From the NCBI GenBank assembly GCA_023014335.1, contig JAECYW010000006.1:1240001-1304000 (forward strand): a DNA stretch of 64,000 nucleotides, in the 5' to 3' direction. The position numbers and the translations under genes were made by a program. The DNA is from Galerina marginata. Taxonomy: Eukaryota > Basidiomycota > Agaricomycetes > Agaricales > Galerinaceae. Shown one piece after another: positions 1-11,308 of this stretch. The notes below the pieces were generated by a model. It was not told where the DNA came from. It was given only the letters and a program-made list of their open reading frames with translations, and made no database searches. The stretch's first letter is position 1. Each line of letters begins with the position of its first letter.

Positions 1-3000
1 ACACGACGAAGGGCAATATATTTAGGAAGAAGTTGGAGGCCCTCTTTGGAGATTTTCTGGCGGCCTTACTAACGAAGGACGGGGACGGAAGGCACGAGAA
101 ATATGTTGTAAATGGCCATGCAATTGGCGCAAAGCCAGACAATTCTCCGCTGGACGACAACTCCACTTCGAACAAACAAGAGGTTCAGAACTTGATTGCG
201 GAGATCTTGGCAGGCATTTTGGGACTGGGTATCAGAGAGCTTGATGCTAATTCGGACACATCGTTTGCAGAGGTTCGTTTTTTTGTCAATATCAGGCATA
301 CCGGTTTGGGATTTATGTTTTGCTATCAACAGCTTGGAATGGACTCGAACATGGCGGTTCGAATTGTCAACCAGCTTAATAGCACCTTCTCATTGAATTT
401 CCCCTTAAACACCTGCCACACTCTCATCAATTTGACCAAAATTTCCGAAGTTGTTTTGGTTGAATTAGGTTTAAAAGAGGCACGTTCCGAGCTACCGAAG
501 AAGCCACAGAATCCCACCTCGACAATGGAGGAAGAAATCGTAATTGTTGGTCAAGCCCTCCGCCTTCCTGGCGATATCAGTACACCTGAATCTTTCTGGG
601 AAGCCTTGATGAACAAACGGGACGATATCATGATCCCTGTTCCTGCTGACCGATGGGACCATTCGTCTTTCTATCGTCGACCTTCATCAACACCTCCTCC
701 ACAAATCTGTGACATTTCGTTTGAGAAAGCGGGTTTCATTGATGTGGCACATTTCGACAACAATTTCTTCGGAATATCAGCACCGGAAGCGTTATTTGTC
801 AGCCCTTCAATACGACTTACTCTCGAAACAGCGTTCGAAGCCCTAGAGAATGCATGCATACCGATGGCGAAAGTCAAGGGAACTGGCATGGGCGTATTTG
901 TTGCAGCAGGACTAGACGATGGTTATAACCACTTGCTATACCAGTCCTATGGGTGGGATGGTGCGCTTCGTGCTCTTGAACACTAAATATATGCTAAATC
1001 TGTTTTTTCGGCTTATAGCTTATACGCGTTTCTTTGGGACGGGCATTTCGGCCAGTACAGCAAGCGGAAGACTTAGCTAGTGGGTTCAGATCACTGGAAC
1101 CGTCATACGATGTCGATTGACGGAAAATTCAGTCTCCTTGACGTCCATGGGCCGTCAACAACCACCGATACCGCCTGCAGTTCTGGACTTGTAGTATTGG
1201 ACCAAGGTCAGTTCCTGGGTGAAGGTTTTTTCAAAAGTGACTCAAGTTCATCCCAGCTGTCAAATATCTCCAATCAGGAGACGGCGACTCAGCTATCGTT
1301 GCTGCCGTTAACACAAACCTCTGGTACTTATACTTGTCCTTTTACCTGCTAGTTTTCTCAACGCTGCTATGTAGGCCAGGATCTTTTGGGTATGCAAGGA
1401 TCGTCGAGTGCTTCTATGTCGCATCTAATCGTTGTTCATTGTCAGCTTTTTGTCTGCGCAGAAGATGGCATCTCCTCATTCGCGATGTGCCACTTTTACT
1501 GATGAGGCAGATGGGTAGGTTAATCGCAGTTTCTATTATGTTTTAGGCTTGACCACTTATCGTTTCACAGATACGTCCCAGCCGAAGGCTCCATTGCGGT
1601 TGTTCTCAAAACCAAGAAGGCGGCAATGCGCGACGGTGATAACATACTGGCAGTAATAAAGTCCACAGATGTCATGCATGGTGGTAAATCTCAAGGTTTG
1701 GTTGCTCCGAACGTCACCACCCAGATAGCATTGCAACAAACACTTCTGGCAAAGGCTGGGTTGAAACCATCTGATATCGAGTGCGTGTAAAGATTTGATA
1801 GGCTCGCCGCTCTAACTCTAACTCTATTTACCTAGTTTTCTCGAAACTCATGGAACGGGTAGGCCGCTATTTTTCTCAGTCGCAGACACATTAAAAGAAT
1901 CTCTCCCTTCCAGGCACATCTCTGGGCGACTTGATTGAGATACAAGGCATAAACGAAGTCTTCCGCGGCTCACATACTACACATCCTCTGGTCCTTGGTG
2001 CAGCCAAAACATGCATCGGCCATACAGAATTGGCGGCGGGTCTTGTTGGTCTTCTTAGAGCCATTGCTTCCCTCAAATATGCGGCTGTCCCTGGGCTGGT
2101 GCATCTTACTGAACATAACATGAACCCATCGATCGACTGCACGGCCGTTCCGATTCAAATCCCGTGGCAGCCTGTTCCTCTTCCTACCAGAGACAACGAG
2201 GCTCCTTATCGTGGACTAGTTCTGTGAGTTATCCTCGTTTTTTCGAGGAAAAAGACCTGATGGCCTATTAAACAAGCTCAAACGGGTTTGCTGGCACTAT
2301 TGCCGGAGTGGTACTCGAAGCCTCGAGCCTTGTGACTAAAGCAATGCCTTCTGGTCATAGTTCGTCGTTTGTCGAACCTTTTCCAATGCCTTTTGTTGTA
2401 AGCGCCAAAACTGTGGAAGGTCTCAAGAACTACTTGGAAAAGTATTTGGACTTCTGTCGGACAAACCCAGCTCCATATGTTGCGGATCTGTGCTATACGA
2501 CTTGTATTGGACGAGAGCATTATCGATATCGCTTCTCCTGCGTTGTATCTAACATGCAGGAGCTGATACTCTGTCTCGAGGAACGGCTCCGAAGCTTTGA
2601 TTCTGAGAAACGCGGCGATATCCCTGCTCGTCGTATCGCTTTTGCTTTTCCAGGCCAAGGTTCCCAGTATCAAGGCATGGCTACCAACCTCGTAAACCGC
2701 TACCCGGAGTTTAAGGACATTCTCATTTTTACCTGTGCGAGGGCCTCCCAGGTTTCAGGTTATCCAATCCTGTCCTTCTTGGTAGAGAAGGTGAACTCAT
2801 GCCAGGTCTCAATCGATGACAGTCAAGTCGCGCAGATCTGTATATTCGTGTACCAGTATTCTCTGTCTCTATGGCTCAAGACCTTAGGCATAGAAGCGGC
2901 TGCTGTCCTGGGCAGTAGCCTTGGTGAAATATCTGCTGCTGGTATGTTTCAAAGCGGAACGAGATAGCATCGTACTGACCGTTCTTTAGTCGTTGCTGGA

Positions 3001-6000
3001 GCTATGGGCTACGAAGTCGGCTTGGAACTTGTTGTCAAACGTGCCAAATTATTGCGATCGGACCCTCTCCAAACAGGTGGAATGGCAATCATCGCGACAT
3101 CTGAAGAAAGCATCGTACAGCTCTTCCGTCAGTTGGGCTTGGATAGCCGACTGGTTATAGCAGTGTATAATGGTCCTGAAAGTCATGTCGTTTCTGGAGA
3201 ACATTCTGCTATTGATGTGTTTCTTGCCAACGCCAAGATACATGGGTTGAGATGCACCAAGCTGAAGGTCGAACAAGGTACTTTATTAACTCATTATTTT
3301 TTTCCAGCTTCTAATTTTCTTCAGCGTTCCACAGTCCGTTGATATACCGCGGTCTTCCGGGACTACAGAGGTGGATTGATGAACACAAACACTCGTTTTT
3401 ACCCTTGAACGTCCCTCTCTATTCGACCCTCCATGGGTGTGAGATTCCTGCGGATACTCGACTAGTTCCTTCATATTGGGCAAGCTCTTTTCTATTTCAT
3501 TCGAGCTTTTAGTCTGAATCTGATTTACGTCCAGGTCGAGCACGCGCGGGACCCCGTCAAATTTTCTCGTGCTGCTGGAGCACTTGCCATCAACCAGGCA
3601 ATAGACATTATATTGGATCTTGGACCCCAACCTTTTATTTGGACAACGTTGCAAGCTTTGCCTCACAGAAAAACGTCGATTAGTCTGTGCACAAAACCAT
3701 CAAACGATCAGAACGGAGCCTTTTTGAGAGGAATCGCACTGCTCTTCGAATCTGGTATCACTCCTGACTTCGAGAGACTATTTTCACGAAGTCCTTTCCG
3801 GTTCAGCAAAATTGCGATACCAACTTACCCCTTCCAAAGACAACGTCACTATCCAGATTCTATCCCCTCACGCAACAGACAACCTTCAGCACCTCTCATT
3901 TTGAATTCATCTCTACCCATCCCCAATCGCCTTGTACAATTCGAAGTAAATCAAGCCTTGTATGATCTACTGTCCGACCATCGAATCGAGGGTCGCAGAG
4001 TCGCACCTGGAGCCTCCTTGGTCGATTTCTTCGCCAAACAGTCTACGTTCAAGTCAATAAAATCAATTACTTTCCACTCTCCTCTGGTATTAGAATCGCC
4101 CGATGTCGAAGTTACTGGTCAAATCGATGCAGAGGGACGATTTTCCCTAGATGATGGCTACTCCAAGACTAACCAAGTGTGTTCCGGCACCCTGGCTACC
4201 CACACGATGCTTTCAACGAAGATTGTTGAAAATGGTCGGCCTCCTGAGCGAAGAATGACGAAGACCGAGATATATGAATGCTTTAAGAGCGTTCAATTTG
4301 GCCCTTCCTTCCGTAACGTCCAGGAGATCCGGAGCTGGTCTACTCACGCCGATGCCTTGATCACCGTTCATTCTACTCCGTTCCCAACACACGATCGAAT
4401 ACGCAAAATTGATTGTTGTCTTCACGCTTTCGGAGCCATCATCCAGGAAGAGGTTTCTCAACTTCGCGATCGCGATGGCGCCTTCTTACCTACTTCGCTT
4501 GATGATTTTACGCTTCATTCGGACGACCTTCCGGAGACCTTTATTTGCCGTTATTACCTCCCCCTGGACGTTACCCGTAACTATCATGTTATCTCTCTCC
4601 CATTCGATGTTCTTTCCCTTTCTGGCGACCTACTTATATCGTGCGGCAAGTACGCTGTGGCTTGGATCCCAGCTGGTGTCGTGATTCAACGCAAAGAACG
4701 GACGGAGTTGCCCCAAACCCATGATGGTTATTGGTTGCGACAAGCATGGATACAACGCGACGCGCCGCAAGAAAATCTGCCGTCTGCTTTTAGCAAGTAC
4801 GATCAATTGCTGCTAGTTGCCACTGAAACTCTAGAGTCATCGCGTCTCGCTCGACTGCTACCTACATTGGCCGACCAGATATTTTCTCTCCAACTCCCCA
4901 CAAATGATGCAGAAAATGCCATGCCGTCAATAGATATTCAATTCAAAAAGGAATTCCAAACTTTCGCATCCACATTAATCATCCTGGACTTGACCTCTGT
5001 CAACGCCATTCCTACGAACGAAGCTTTCAGCCCTTGCCACCGCTACGTCCTACGGTTAATGCAACTTCTATCGAGCCACAAGGTGAACATCTTGAACTTC
5101 GTTGTTATCTCACAGATGTCGGTTGCTGCCCATTTTGATGCAAGTTCGATGGACGACTCCTTGCGCGAGAACGTGAGCCAGCCATCTGTAGGAGCCGTGG
5201 TGCAAGGCATGATTCGCGTTTTCCGTCGCGAAACCGGCTACGACAATCAAATATGGGCTCTTGACCTACCTTCCTTGGATGTCATGACCGATAATACCCT
5301 TCAGGATATCATCCGCAGAGAATTGAATGCTCGTCAAGCAGGGTTGACTTTGGACAGAACGGTTGCATATCGGAGAATGGAAAGCGGTTCACTTGAACGT
5401 TTGGTCCCTGCCTTGCGCAATATAGAAACCTTCGACTCCGAATCAGTTGTGTACAATGGGACCTCAGTAATCGTGGGCTTAGGAAGTATTGGCACTGCAT
5501 TGGCAGGTGCTTTGATCTCGAAAGGAAGTTCTATGGTTGTATTTATTGGTCGGCGGCCCTCTAATGACGTTGAGGCAAGTCCCCCTTTTTTTTGTTTGAC
5601 GCCTACTTATAAGTTCGAGTAGGTTCATGAGACAATGTGTAGGCTCAATACTGAAACGAATGGCCGGGTGTCCTATGTCCAGGCCGATGTTTGCAATTTA
5701 GAATATCTTCGAAAGTCCATCGTTGATATACAGGCTCGATACGGTGCAGTCGAGAACCTCATTCATTCGGCAGCTGTCATTTCCGATTCAATTATCCAAA
5801 ATGTTGACAGTCAAGCTTTCGAACGTGTTCTTCGCCCAAAGGTCATGGGAGCTTGGAATCTTCACATTGTCAGCGAGGAGTTGTGCCCATCGTTGAAGTA
5901 TTTTATTCTACTGAGCAGTATAAGGTACTTGAATTAAACATTATGTATTTACTTGCCACGACTCAATCGCTGATAACCGTCATTTATAGCGTTTCATTAG

Positions 6001-6642
6001 GGAATCAAGGTCAAGTCGCTTACGTTGCTGGAAACTCGTATATGGAGGTTCTGGCAGCGTATCGGCAAGGAAGGTATTTACCTGCCTCTGCCATCCAACT
6101 CGGTCCATGGGAGTCTCGACTCACACAGAAATTGGATGCCCCGAACTCGTTGGTTCCCATAATCAATAACAAAACGGGCATTCCTTTGATCTTAAAAGCC
6201 ATGTTCAAAACCGACCCAGTACAGGTCATCGCCAACATGGACGTCGAAAAATTCGCCATAACTCCGGCTTACTCTCAAGACCCTTTCTTCCAGGATATAC
6301 TTCCTTTAGCTGTCAAATCCGCGCGACCGACGCGCACGGAAAGCGAGATTACTATGATAGTGAACGATGCCTTGCGGGCTGTCCTTGAGCTTAAGCCATC
6401 GGAGAAACTAGGTTAGGACCGCAGCTTTCTTCCATAATTTAATTATGGGTCTCATATTTTCTTTTGAATTTTTAGAGACCGCGGATTCTTTGACTGCTTG
6501 TGGTATCGACTCCATCTCTTTTGCGCAGATAAGGGGAAGGATTATGAATCAGTTGGAGATCGAAGTTCCCATGTTGTTCCTCTCGGATTCGTTCACAATT
6601 CTTGAAATGATAGCTTATGTTGTAGGGAAGTGCCGCTCATAA
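1..6642 (+). CDS. Acyl-adenylating reducing polyketide synthase A (5' end outside window)
   Basis: Iterative type I PKS; 1,921 residues lie in the window. Reading starts in frame at base 3, inside the end of the adenylation domain (A10-like Lys motif TTKG at 3-14). Order seen: ACP1 (LGMDS, phosphopantetheine Ser codon 345-347), KS (DTACSSG, Cys codon 1176-1178; HGTG; GH), AT, DH (DHRIEG with catalytic His, then DCCLH), KR (GLGSIG, later Ser and YVAGN) and ACP2 (GIDS, Ser codon 6511-6513). I see no methyltransferase, enoyl reductase or release domain. My exons are <1-272, 333-960, 1019-1079, 1133-1206, 1257-1323, 1375-1389, 1446-1514, 1571-1780, 1836-1858, 1914-2223, 2277-2941, 2990-3277, 3325-3479, 3535-5574, 5623-5924, 5990-6411, 6476-6642; all join in frame. 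The introns at 3480 and 5575 start with GC. The AT elbow reads GSSLG in place of the usual GHSLG. Product unknown; the adenylation-ACP head recalls hispidin synthase, but with added DH and KR. Confidence 0.93.
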
Positions 6643-7090
6643 ATCTTCCTCATTTTTCTGGTATGAAATAGTATCCACAGTAATATGAACAATTTACCTT
6701 GACCACCTTTATAACTCGATAACTTTTCTTCTGTACAACAATCTTGGATCTAAGTTGGATCAAGTAAGCCTGGTGAGCTATTTGTTTCTGCTTGGCAATG
6801 ACTCTTTTTGGTCAACTGATCGCCACCGTCAATGCCCTCATGGTTTCGCTTTTTCTACTCTATACACTGCTTCCCAAAAAATCGCTATGGGGGGTGCCTC
6901 AAACAAGTATTCAGATATCTTGGATGGCTCTTTCTCTCCTTTGACGCGAAAATTAGCAAGATGTCAAAACCTAGGCCAAAAACGGTACTTTTGGCTCCAT
7001 TTGGATTTGACCAGTGAAATTTTGAAACATGGCTTCCTTATGCAGTATTCATTCTAAAACCATCAAGCGGTGACCTCAATTCTCAACCCT
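6643..7090. other. Intergenic spacer between PKS A and the Prm10-like gene
   Basis: About 450 bp without a gene I can support. It must hold the 3' end signals of PKS A and the promoter of the transporter gene. A weak TATA-like TTTATAACTC lies near 6708. I see no repeat or RNA gene. Confidence 0.5.
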
Positions 7091-10000
7091 ATGAGTTCGA
7101 CGAGTAGATCGCCGAGCTCATCGACGAGGCGCAGTGATACCTCTCAGCCTAACAGCGGTACGGCAGCGGCCCAGACTCCTACTGCATTTCGGACTCCAGG
7201 CGTAAGGACACCGCGCAAGGTCCAGTGGGGAAATGACGCGGAATCATCATGTCCAGAACGTTTATCTACGCACATGTTGGATGAAAGAGGAGAGGATGTA
7301 CGTGTTTCGTATACGAAGCCCTTACCTTTCTAATTGTTCACAGAGTGAAAGGTTCAAAGAATTAACAGCGGCCCTTGAGCGACACCGCAAGGAGACGCCT
7401 CTGAAAAAGGTTCATTACTATCCTCCTGAAGACTCTCCGTCCCCCTCATCCAGTGGAGAAAATTCTGAGACCGACAATAGTCACTCTTGTTGCCGACTCG
7501 GTGATCGGCATCCTTATATCAACCCATCCACCGCTGCTTCAAGCGAATATTTCGATTCAACTCAGAGTATACCCTTTATTCCTCCTACACGCAACGTGCC
7601 CGGGAACGACATAGAGGAAGAGGAAGATGGCGGTTTGCCAGGGACAAGAAATCTGCGGAACTTCTCGATGAAGAAGGCACAAAACGTGGTCAAGCCACAC
7701 ATTCGCCAGCCAGCTCCTGGGCGTCCGCGACAGTACAGAAAACGGCAGGACCGACAGAACGCGCAAGATGCTGTTGACGGGACAAATGAGAAAGGTGTCC
7801 AAGTGGACCAGGAACCTTCACTTCCCAGCTCAGGCATTTTATCGACCCTCCTCAAGCTTTACCATCAACCTAATTTCAGTATTTCTGATACGTCATCTAG
7901 TCTTTCGTCCTATGATGAAGGTTCGGAACACGGAGGGTGGGAAGGAAACGAGAGAGAAACCTCTAAGCTCGTATCTCAGCCTCAAGCGCAATCAACGAAG
8001 CCAGGTAAGCACGGATTTTTCGATTCCAGCTTAATATCCATTAATTCTGCAAACAGCAGGACAACGCCGCTTCCCGTCCATCAAACTTCCTTCAATATTT
8101 GGGCACGTTGCTCGGCCTACGACTGCTCGAAGTGCTGGCGGTGTTTTTGGTCCATTAATTGCTAGCACCGGCAACCTCACGGGTGTTGTGGCGCCTCATT
8201 CAAGTACCCTTCAGCCAAACGTGAAGCGGCCGGGTTACCGCTTATCACGGTAACTTTGGTTAACTTCTCGGCTGCAAATTATTGAAGTGAATTTGCAGGT
8301 ATACCCTAGACACACCCGAGAACCTGCCTGCGCCGCCTCCGCCTGCGAGGCCGAAACCAGAGCGCGCGAAGTCGTTTCCTGTAGATGCCACGGCTACACC
8401 GCCTGCGAGTCCTTCGAACGAACCTTTTTACCGTGGAGGGGCCAAAAGTAACCTGTCGAACATCATCGGCGGATATGCCTCGTCCATTGGACGTATGTCG
8501 GGGTACAGCACCCCGCGCACCAGGCCTGGGACACCGGATCAACATAATGAGAAACAGCATGCACCATCTTGTCGCCATAGGCGGACTAAAAGAAAAAGGG
8601 CCGAAGTCTATGTGAGTCTCTTGGAACTTGCCAGTGGTTTGGTCTGATGTTACCCACAAGATTACTCGTCATGTCGCTAATATCATCCGTCGCGAAGAGT
8701 TCATAATGAAGCTCACGCGTGCCATGATGATGTTTGGAGGTCCATCGCATCGCCTTCAGGGACAGATATTGTCAGCTGCTCGTGTGCTTGATATCCAATT
8801 GAGCTTCCTCTATTTGCCGGATATCGTTTTGATCAGCTTTGACGACAGCGGGACAGGGACGAGCCATATCAAGTTGATTAGACAAACAAGCGCGCTGGAC
8901 ATTGAAAAGCTGACCGACGCTTTTCGCTTATACTGGAAGGTTTGTAGTTATTTCTGCTTCAACTGAACAAAAATTAACAAGTATTTTAGGTCATTCACGA
9001 CAAACTGTCGGTCTCTGAGGCCTCCCTTGAACTCGATGAATTGATGAAGAAGAAACCCTTTTACAATTGGTGGCAGCAAATCTTTATAGGAGGGATGTGC
9101 TCTGCCTCGATCTGTACAGTCAGTTTCGGTGGAAGTTTCGTGGACTCATTAATGTCCTTTCCGCTTGGGGCGCTCTTGGTCCTGATACAGGTGCTCAGTG
9201 TGCGGAATGTGTTGTACTCCTATGTGTTCGAGTACGTCGTCTCTGTGGTTTCATACATCGTCACTGACGCGTTTTACAGAGTCACTGTTACCACTTTGTT
9301 TAGTTTCATTGCCGCTGCGGTTGCATCTTCTCATAAGCTTTGCTATTCTGCCGTCACGTCCAGCTCAGTCGTCCTTATCCTTCCGGTGAGTAACGACGAC
9401 GGCTTGTATGGTTTGAAATTCATGCGCCTTTCTTAGGGGTTTCTTGTGCTCAATGGAGCTCTAGAATTAATGACGCGAAATATCATACCCGGCTCAGTTC
9501 GACTATTATTTTCCATAGTATATGCCCTGTTCCTTGGATTTGGCTTCTCGATCGGAGGAGAGCTATTCGAATTGTTCACTTCTCACCAGGTGTATGGGGC
9601 AGACGACTTCTCGTGTTCTTTGACGCACGACCCATCTGGACCTTGGTATCAGAGAACGCCCAGCACGTGGTGGGGTCAGTTCATATTGTGTTTCCTTGTC
9701 TTTATATTTACTGCGTGTCTAACCTGCCTTCGCAGCATTCCTGACGGTGCCCATGTTTTCCCTCTTTTTGAGCATGCGGAATCAGGCTCCCTATAATCGA
9801 AGAGAGATGGTACGTAAATCAAGAAACTTTGCTAGGATGCGGCGTTAATCGATCCTAACAGCCTCTTCTCGTGGCCATCGCATGCGCTGGATGGGTTACT
9901 AATTACTTCGTAGGGAGAAGATACGTCGGGCAGAGCGACATCATCGCAGCGGTTGGGTGCGTTATCAGCCTACCCCATTGACCCTGTTACGGATCTTCAT

Positions 10001-10373
10001 GCTTTTTTTGATCGCAGGGCCTTTGCCGTCGGCCTCATCTCTAATTTATACGCTCGCATCTTCTCGGGAAATGCATTCGTGGTGATGGTGGGTCCCCTAT
10101 CGCCTGAAGATGAACGAATAAGCAGGTCTGACTATCGGCTCATAGATTACGGGAATCTTGTTCCAATTGCCGTCCGGTTTGGGAAGTGGGGGTCTGCTCT
10201 CTTACGCCTCTCAGCAAACGCATGGAAATGCGACTTCCTATATCTCTGGATTTAGAACGGCGTTGAAGCTGGTTGCTGTCGGTATTGGGTTGACGATTGG
10301 ACTGGGTCTATCGTTGGTGTTGGCGCATCCTATTCAGAGCCGGAAACGAGAAGCTGGTATCTTCAGTTTGTAA
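7091..10373 (+). CDS. Prm10/ThrE-like multi-pass membrane transporter
   Basis: Membrane protein of the fungal pheromone-regulated Prm10 family, which carries the ThrE (threonine/serine exporter, DUF1212) fold followed by a DUF3815-type half. I read a long Ser/Pro-rich, charged cytoplasmic N-terminus (codons from 7091 to about 8600), then the ThrE core starting near GGPSHRLQ at 8738, where small residues and H/R precede the first helices. At least nine hydrophobic segments follow, with the conserved GSGGLLSYASQQ loop near the C-terminus. Exons: 7091-7297, 7344-8004, 8060-8249, 8299-8611, 8661-8939, 8990-9231, 9280-9385, 9437-9674, 9736-9809, 9862-9956, 10018-10087, then about 10149-10373. All join in frame, so the gene looks intact. 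I chose the ATG at 7091 because it is the first ATG in the open frame. It sits between two PKS genes and could export their product, but the family is also common away from clusters. Confidence 0.87.
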
Positions 10374-11308
10374 CTTATGGTCGAATTCTTGTTATCTAGA
10401 GGACCAGTGAATTATTCAAAGTAATGCAGTTGTAGAATACATCTTGGCTCAAAGCGTGCAGGAGTAGCAGGTTACGTAATGATTTAGCTTCCCGACTTCC
10501 CGACCTGCTTGCAGCCAATTCTCTTCTCTCTTCTCACGTCGGTTATGCCCAACAGATATGGTATGACGATAGGTTGATTTGCTTTCATCTGGACCCAATT
10601 CCCCCAAGAAGTATAGGCAAAACTGGATACCAATATTCACGACAAAAAACGACCCACACTTGCCAACGACGTGTAAAACCCTAAAACTCGGCAAAACAAT
10701 TAGGAAGGGGGTTCGCGATGGTGGCACGCACTGCACGGTCTTCAAGAAACTCGAAGAATTCCTTGTTGGAGAGAAGCCTATTCTAAATAAGGTGTTATGC
10801 TCTAGTAATCTTGAGTAATACCCATAACTGTGGCCTGAAAATATGGACGAAATCGCCATATTCCCCCATACTTCGGTCTTGTCGATTGGTTGGCCGTTCG
10901 ACGATTCTCCGATTGCATCCCAGGTTGATCGTATTGATGAATGGGCGCTTTATGCTCGACAGATTGCCCGGTCTTCATGACCAATGCAGTGATTGCCATC
11001 TGCGTTATTCTTGAAGGCGACTTCGAACTTGGACTAGCAAAGTGCGTTGAATCTGGAGCGCGTTACAGGCTGCCCATACGCCCATTGGTGGATAGGAATT
11101 GTAATCATCTCGGGGGACAGGCCATGCTGCCGATCTGCGTCACTTCCCTCGATCATCGCCTTCCTATTCCAAATCGTCTGGTCTAGAAAATATGAATGTC
11201 AGCCACGCACAGTTTAAATAGCAAGGCAGGAAATTTCCTTTCCTCCCAGCAACTTGTTATTATCCAAGTCGCTACCCCCTTCTTCTCGCCTCAGCTCGCC
11301 TAGACAAT
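10374..11308. other. Intergenic region upstream of PKS B, with possible degenerate coding remnant
   Basis: No gene I can support. An ATG at 10842 opens a 45-codon frame ending at a TGA near 10979, followed by about 200 bp of broken hydrophobic reading frames; this may be a relic but I recognise no family. The last 100 bp are CT-rich, as is usual before fungal start codons. Confidence 0.45.
11213..11220 (+). promoter_or_regulatory. TATA-like box upstream of PKS B
   Basis: TTTAAATA lies about 90 bp before the PKS B start codon, followed by pyrimidine-rich sequence. The position suits a core promoter element, but this rests only on sequence likeness. Confidence 0.3.

Noticed and set aside
961..1570. 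PKS A as a pseudogene because its KS region is split among several short frames
   Set aside because: All interruptions are explained by short introns; after splicing the exon lengths match those of PKS B base for base and every motif is in frame.
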